Assembly: GCF_012273655.1 (NCBI RefSeq)
Contig: NZ_JAAWWP010000001.1
Coordinates: forward strand, 124,001 to 188,000
Reading direction: 5' to 3'
From: Streptomyces physcomitrii
GTDB taxonomy: Bacteria > Actinomycetota > Actinomycetes > Streptomycetales > Streptomycetaceae
Length of the DNA stretch: 64,000 nucleotides
This document shows positions 60,519 to 64,000 of this stretch, piece by piece. The position numbers were made by a program, and so were the translations under genes. Under the pieces are notes generated by a model. That model had not been told where the DNA came from and made no database searches. It saw only the letters and a program-made list of their open reading frames with translations. The stretch's first letter is position 1. Each line of letters opens with the position of its first letter.

Positions 60519-60682
60519 CCCGGCCGGTGGGCGACAACTGATCCAGCCGGTCGCCGACGACTGCTCTGGCCGGGCGCCACCGACTGCTCTGGCCAGGCGC
60601 CACCGACTGACCGGGCCGGGCGCCACCGACTGCTCTGGCCGGGCGCCACCGACTGACCCGGCCGGGCGCCGCCCCCGGCGGT
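60514..60682 (+). repeat. 23-bp tandem array starting at a stop codon
   Basis: Seven units with exact 23-bp spacing start at 60514, 60537, 60560, 60583, 60606, 60629 and 60652 (consensus ACTGCTCTGGCCGGGCGCCACCG, beginning there as AGTGACCCGG). The first unit contains the TGA (60516-60518) of the upstream gene. It fills the gap to the kinase gene. Confidence 0.93.
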
Positions 60683-60727
60683 TGTCCCCGCCCGCCCCCG
60701 CCCCCGGCTCCATTAGGCTCGCCCGCC

Positions 60728-61444
60728 ATGGACCACACCCCCGGCCCCGAGGCACCCGGCGCCACGGACGGCGTCCCCGCTCCCGGCACTCTCGACCAGC
60801 TGGCCGCCGAGGCCTGGCGGCTGACCGAGGGCCGCCCCCGTGCCGTACTGGGGCTGGCGGGTCCGCCCGGCGCCGGGAAGTCCACCCTGGCCCGCGCGCT
60901 TGCCGCCGCGGTCGAGCAGGTCAGGGGGCCCGGCACCGCCGCGTATCTCCCGCTCGACGGCTTCCATCTGTCGAACGCGCAGCTGCGCCGCCTCGGCCTG
61001 AGCGACCGCAAGGGCTCCGAGCCGAGCTTCGACGTCCACGGGTACGCGGCGCTCCTCGCGCGGGTGTGCGCCGCGGCGGCGGAGCCGAGCCCGTACGGCG
61101 TCTACGTACCGGACTTCGACCGGACCCTGGACGAGCCGGTCGCGGCCCGGCACCTGGTCCCGCCGACCGCCCGGCTGGTGGTCACCGAGGGGAACTACCT
61201 CGCCTGCGACCTGCCGGGCTGGCGCGAGGCCCGCGCCCTGATGGCCGGGTGCTGGTACGTGGCGGCGCCGAGCGCGGTGCGCCGGGCCCGCCTCCTGGAC
61301 CGGCACGTCCACCACGGCCGCACCCCGGGCGCCGCCCGCGCCTGGGTGGCCGCCAACGACGACCCGAACGCCGAGCTGGTCGAGGCCTCCCGGGCGCGTG
61401 CGGACCGCGTCCTCACCCCGCCGCCGCTGCCCGCGGACTCCTGA
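60728..61444 (+). CDS. Nucleoside/nucleotide kinase family protein (PanK/FruK-like P-loop)
   Basis: 238 residues from ATG 60728. The P-loop GPPGAGKST is at residues 45-53. LPLDGFHLSNAQLRRLGL (substrate Asp/His region), FDVHGYAALLARV, VYVPDFDRTLDEPV and VVTEGNYLACD follow the plan of the phosphoribulokinase/uridine-kinase/pantothenate-kinase superfamily, in the subgroup often named 'nucleoside/nucleotide kinase family protein'. Likely a small-molecule kinase in the cytoplasm; the acceptor is unknown. It ends in front of a 29-bp repeat and the second tRNA-Lys. Confidence 0.88.
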   Translation: MDHTPGPEAPGATDGVPAPGTLDQLAAEAWRLTEGRPRAVLGLAGPPGAGKSTLARALAAAVEQVRGPGTAAYLPLDGFHLSNAQLRRLGLSDRKGSEPSFDVHGYAALLARVCAAAAEPSPYGVYVPDFDRTLDEPVAARHLVPPTARLVVTEGNYLACDLPGWREARALMAGCWYVAAPSAVRRARLLDRHVHHGRTPGAARAWVAANDDPNAELVEASRARADRVLTPPPLPADS

Positions 61445-61462
61445 ACCGCCGCCGAGCCGCCC

Positions 61463-61537
61463 CGTACTGCCGCATCGCGCGAGCCCGCCCTCGTACCGCC
61501 GCGCCGCGCGAGCCCGCTCCCGTGCCGCCGCGCCGGG
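61463..61537. repeat. 29-bp tandem array after the kinase gene
   Basis: CGTACTGCCGCATCGCGCGA-type units at 61463, 61492 and a partial at 61521, beginning 19 bp past the kinase stop. Confidence 0.8.
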
Positions 61538-61543
61538 AACGAC

Positions 61544-61573
61544 GAAGGCCCCCCGCTCTCGCGAGGGGCCTTC
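61544..61573 (-). terminator. Hairpin after tRNA-Lys (copy 2)
   Basis: GAAGGCCCC (61544-61552) pairs perfectly with GGGGCCTTC (61565-61573), five bases past the tRNA 3' end on the minus strand. Confidence 0.65.
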
Positions 61574-61577
61574 ACTG

Positions 61578-61651
61578 TGCGCCGCCAGGGACTCGAACCC
61601 CGGACCCGCTGATTAAGAGTCAGCTGCTCTAACCAACTGAGCTAGCGGCGC
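61578..61651 (-). tRNA. tRNA-Lys(CTT), second copy
   Basis: A 74-nt sequence identical to 51478-51551, same strand: acceptor GCGCCGC/GCGGCGC, anticodon CTT in loop CTCTTAA, T-arm GGGTTCGAGTCCC, no encoded CCA. It lies between the kinase gene and the ehu operon. Confidence 0.97.
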
Positions 61652-61696
61652 GTGACCGGACAATCGTACCTGGTCCCCGGGGGTGCTCCGGACCGG

Positions 61697-61737
61697 GCGA
61701 GGGCCCCGGCGGGCGTGCTGCCCGCCGGGGCCCTCGC
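61697..61737 (-). terminator. Strong terminator of the ehu operon
   Basis: GCGAGGGCCCCGGCGGGC (61697-61714) pairs without mismatch with GCCCGCCGGGGCCCTCGC (61720-61737), an 18-bp stem with a 5-nt loop, ~77 bp past the ehuA stop. Confidence 0.85.
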
Positions 61738-61744
61738 ACCGGCT

Positions 61745-61817
61745 GTGCGCCTCGGCCCACCGGTTCCCGTGCGCCTCGGCCCACCGGTTCCCCGTGCGCC
61801 GCGGCTCACCGGTTCAC
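61745..61817 (-). repeat. 24-bp tandem array at the ehuA stop
   Basis: GTGCGCCTCGGCCCACCGG-type units at 61745, 61769 and 61794 (24-25 bp). The last one contains the ehuA stop (61814-61816) and its flank; the others extend downstream up to the terminator. Confidence 0.85.
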
Positions 61818-62629
61818 AGCACCGCGCTCAGGAACTCCCGGGTGCGCTCGTGCTCCGGCTCGTTGAACATCTTCTCCGCCGTGCCGGACTCGATGACCCG
61901 GCCGGAGTCGAACATCAGGACCTGGTCCGAGATGTCCCGGGCGAAGCCCATCTCGTGGGTGACGCAGAGCATCGTGATGTCGGTGGTGTGCGCGATGTCG
62001 CGCAGGACGTCGAGGACGCCCGCCACCAGCTCCGGGTCGAGGGCCGAGGTGACCTCGTCGAGCAGCAGCACCTGCGGGCGCATGGCGAGCGCGCGGGCGA
62101 TGGCCACCCGCTGCTGCTGGCCGCCGGAGAGCTGCGTCGGGTAGGCGTCGGTCTTGTCGCCGAGGCCCACCATGTCGAGCAGCTCGCGGGCCCGCTCCTC
62201 GGCCTCGTCCTTGGGCAGGCCCAGGACGCTGACCGGCGCCTCGGTGATGTTGCGCAGCGCGCTCATGTTCGGGAAGAGGTTGAACTGCTGGAAGACCATC
62301 CCGATGTTCTTGCGGACCTCGCGGATGTGCTTCTCGCCGGCCTTGACCAGCTTGCCGTTCCGCTCCTCGTGGGTGAGGTACTTCCCGCCGACCCTGATCG
62401 TGCCCTCCTCGGGCTTGAGCAGGGTCATCAGGAGTCTGAGGATCGTGGTCTTGCCCGATCCGGACGGGCCTATCAGGGTGACGTGCTTGCCGGAGTTCAC
62501 CGAGAAGTCCAGCTCGTCCAGGACGACATTGCTGCCGAAGCGCTTGGTGACCTTGTCGAAGCGGATCAGCTCCTTGCCGTCGACCGCGGGGTTCGACTGG
62601 TCCTTGGTGAGGTTCTGGTCAGCGGACAA
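61814..62629 (-). CDS. ehuA: Ectoine/hydroxyectoine ABC transporter ATP-binding protein
   Basis: 271 residues if started at TTG (62627-62629), which has GGAG seven bases upstream and overlaps the ehuD end by 11 bp; no ATG fits, apart from one 63 bp further upstream inside ehuD. Polar amino acid ATPase type: Walker A GPSGSGKT (54-61), signature LSGGQQQR (167-174), Walker B VLLLDEVTS, H-loop CVTHEMGFARD. The insert GGKYLTHEERNGKLVKAGEKHIREVRKNIG is characteristic of EhuA proteins. It energises uptake of ectoine-type compatible solutes, or a related amino acid. Confidence 0.85.
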   Translation of the reverse strand: MSADQNLTKDQSNPAVDGKELIRFDKVTKRFGSNVVLDELDFSVNSGKHVTLIGPSGSGKTTILRLLMTLLKPEEGTIRVGGKYLTHEERNGKLVKAGEKHIREVRKNIGMVFQQFNLFPNMSALRNITEAPVSVLGLPKDEAEERARELLDMVGLGDKTDAYPTQLSGGQQQRVAIARALAMRPQVLLLDEVTSALDPELVAGVLDVLRDIAHTTDITMLCVTHEMGFARDISDQVLMFDSGRVIESGTAEKMFNEPEHERTREFLSAVL

Positions 62630-63266
62630 GACGACGCTCCAGGGCTCGGAGGAGAAGAGAAGCCGGGTAGGCGATGACGATGAAGGCGACACCCACGACG
62701 GTGAGGGCCTCGGTGGTGAAGGTCGTGTCGCTGAACGCCCGGCCCTCGCCCAGCATGTCCAGCGCGCCGATGGCGGAGATCATCGGGGAGTCCTTCAGCA
62801 TCGCGACCACGTAGTTGCCGAGTGCGGGGATCACCCGGCGGATGGCCTGCGGCAGGATCACCGCGGTCCAGGTCCGGCGCTTGGACAGGCTCAGCGCGGT
62901 GGCGGCCTCCCACTGCCCGACCGGTACGCCCTCGATGCCCGCCCGGTAGACCTCGGCGGTGTACGTCGAGTAGTGCAGGCCGAGGCCGATGATGCCGGTG
63001 GTCAGCGGGGACATGGTCGGCCCCCACTCGGGGACCACGTAGAACAGGAAGAAGAGCTGGACGAGCAGCGGGGTGTTCCGGATGAACTCGGTGACCGCCG
63101 CCACCGGCCAGGTGATCCACTTCTGGTCCGAGCGCAGGGCGATGGCCCAGACGAGGCCCAGGGAGAAGGCGATCAGGGTGCCCCAGCCCAGGGCCTGGAG
63201 GGTGACCAGCACCCCGTCCCAGAACTTGGGCATGAAGTCGTCGACGACCTGCCAGTCCCAGTTCAC
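62619..63266 (-). CDS. ehuD: Ectoine-type ABC transporter permease EhuD
   Basis: 215 residues from GTG (63264-63266), overlapping the ehuC stop by 4 bp (GTGA). It has five TM segments of the His/Glu/Gln permease type (TIGR01726 region FWDGVLVTLQALGWGTLIAFSLGLVW) and EAA loop GQWEAATALSLSKRRTWTAVILPQAIRRVIPALGN. Its pairing with EhuC and EhuA gives the usual ehuCDA order (the binding protein EhuB would lie outside the window). Substrate assignment rests on family resemblance and order, and a general amino acid importer is the alternative. Confidence 0.85.
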   Translation of the reverse strand: MNWDWQVVDDFMPKFWDGVLVTLQALGWGTLIAFSLGLVWAIALRSDQKWITWPVAAVTEFIRNTPLLVQLFFLFYVVPEWGPTMSPLTTGIIGLGLHYSTYTAEVYRAGIEGVPVGQWEAATALSLSKRRTWTAVILPQAIRRVIPALGNYVVAMLKDSPMISAIGALDMLGEGRAFSDTTFTTEALTVVGVAFIVIAYPASLLLRALERRLVR

Positions 63267-64000
63267 TTGGCACCTCCCGTACCCGTGACGGCGTCGGTCG
63301 CCGACTTGCTGCGCAGGCCGCTGAGGAAGCCGGTCTTCTCCGGGGGCGTCTTGCCCATCCGCCGGTTGGCCTGCCGTTCCAGGAGCCGCATGCCCCGGGT
63401 GAGCAGGAAGGCGAAGACGAAGTAGATGACCAGGAGCAGCGTGTAGATCGGCGCGCTGTCGCCCTTCGCGAGACGCAGCAGATTGCCCGCGAAGGTCATG
63501 TCCGCCACCGCGATGGTGGAGACGAGGGCGGTGCCCTTGAGCAGTTCGATCAGCAGGTTGTTGAAGGGCGGGATCATCTCCGGCCAGGCCTGCGGCAGTT
63601 CGATCTTGCGCAGCCGCTGGGCCTTGGTGAAGTTCAGGGCGATGCCCGCCTCGCGCTGGGCCGGTGCGACCGCGGCGAGCGCGCCGCGCACGATCTCGGA
63701 GCCGTACGCCCCGTAGGTGAGCCCGAGGGCGAGCACGCCCGCGGCCATCGGCACGAACTGGATGCCGAGCAGCGAGGGCACCGCGTAGGCCATCCAGAAC
63801 ATCATGACCAGGGCGGAGGTGCCGCGGAAGATCTCGAAGTACGTGCCGGAGGCGAACCGGACGATCCACAGCGGCGAGGTGCGCAGGGTGCCGATCAGGA
63901 AGGAGACGGCGAGCGCCAGAGCGGCGCTGTAGACGGTGACCTGGACGGTGATCCAGATGCCCGGCAGAAACCATTCGGTGAAGAACTTCTCCGACATCAT
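63263..64000 (-). CDS. ehuC: Ectoine-type ABC transporter permease EhuC
   Basis: 245 residues visible. The frame reaches the right edge at an ATGATG, so the true start is at or just inside the edge (63998-64000 or 63995-63997) or beyond it. Amino-acid-type permease: PGIWITVQVTVYSAALALAVSFLIG at the start, EIFRGTSALVMMFW, and the EAA loop AQREAGIALNFTKAQRLRKIELPQAWPEMIPPFNN. A basic C-terminal tail follows. First visible gene of the ehu operon and overlapped by ehuD. Confidence 0.85.
   Translation of the reverse strand: MMSEKFFTEWFLPGIWITVQVTVYSAALALAVSFLIGTLRTSPLWIVRFASGTYFEIFRGTSALVMMFWMAYAVPSLLGIQFVPMAAGVLALGLTYGAYGSEIVRGALAAVAPAQREAGIALNFTKAQRLRKIELPQAWPEMIPPFNNLLIELLKGTALVSTIAVADMTFAGNLLRLAKGDSAPIYTLLLVIYFVFAFLLTRGMRLLERQANRRMGKTPPEKTGFLSGLRSKSATDAVTGTGGAK

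Noticed and set aside
61814..62692. ATG start for EhuA at 62690-62692
   Set aside because: It would place 63 bp inside ehuD. The TTG at 62627-62629 has a Shine-Dalgarno and the short overlap usual in this operon.

Overview
The window is about 64 kb of very GC-rich DNA with strong third-position GC bias, GTG and TTG starts and Tat or lipoprotein leaders. Its gene content (class A PBP, DUF3618, DUF1707, GlxA-type AraC regulators, SEC-C protein, cslA/glxA/GH6 cluster, ehu transporter) is typical of Streptomyces. The cslA-glxA neighbourhood matches, from memory, a core chromosomal region of S. coelicolor. I see no phage, transposase, IS, integrase or CRISPR array.

Layout. 1-4.7 kb: a partial MHS-type MFS transporter, a Bcp peroxiredoxin, DUF3618 and GroES-like small proteins and a class A penicillin-binding protein. 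5-8.6 kb: a three-gene ABC-2 exporter followed by a DUF1707/LiaF-like protein. 8.8-21 kb: an alpha/beta hydrolase, an SGNH hydrolase, a DUF445 membrane protein, a quinone-oxidoreductase/TetR divergon with a clear promoter-operator, two more MFS transporters (one divergent from a GlxA-type AraC regulator), a VOC protein, a small membrane protein and a SEC-C protein. 21-25.5 kb: DUF6412 protein, YidC/Oxa1 insertase, Gfo/Idh/MocA dehydrogenase and a surface protein ending in a class E sortase signal (LARTG). 25.7-33 kb: an MFS transporter, anhydro-MurNAc kinase, an UTRA-type GntR regulator and a Tat-exported GH89 alpha-N-acetylglucosaminidase, which together suggest an amino-sugar and cell-wall recycling locus.

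33.2-39.5 kb is a probable 2-aminoethylphosphonate (or related aminophosphonate) uptake and degradation operon: FAD oxidoreductase, phosphonatase-like hydrolase, ABC ATPase, two permeases (the first frameshifted as given) and a binding lipoprotein. A Tat-exported alkaline-phosphatase-superfamily enzyme and a NagD-like hydrolase follow. 42-44.7 kb: a cell-surface protein with a candidate Shine-Dalgarno hairpin, then cobalt-transport genes cbtB-cbtA under a cobalamin riboswitch. 44.8-50.2 kb: a GH6 lipoprotein convergent with glxA and cslA, the glycan-synthesis cluster of hyphal tips. 50.5-61.7 kb: a FadR-type regulator, two identical tRNA-Lys(CTT) genes 10 kb apart, a peptidoglycan-binding protein, an SPFH protein with an Arg/Ser-rich head, an anchored protein, an eight-blade beta-propeller lipoprotein, a RibD-type reductase, an unknown conserved protein and a small kinase. 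61.8-64 kb: ehuC-ehuD-ehuA, an ectoine-type uptake system running off the right edge.

The most unusual feature is scattered rather than local. Many genes carry a short tandem array (units about 12-36 bp) that begins in the last codons or at the stop codon and continues into the 3' flank. Unit lengths inside reading frames are multiples of three (15, 18, 21 bp), while post-stop arrays use frame-free lengths (20, 22, 23, 25, 29 bp). The clearest cases are at 60514-60682, 22857-22995, 29291-29446, 14387-14545, 58459-58514, 43371-43420 and 61745-61817.
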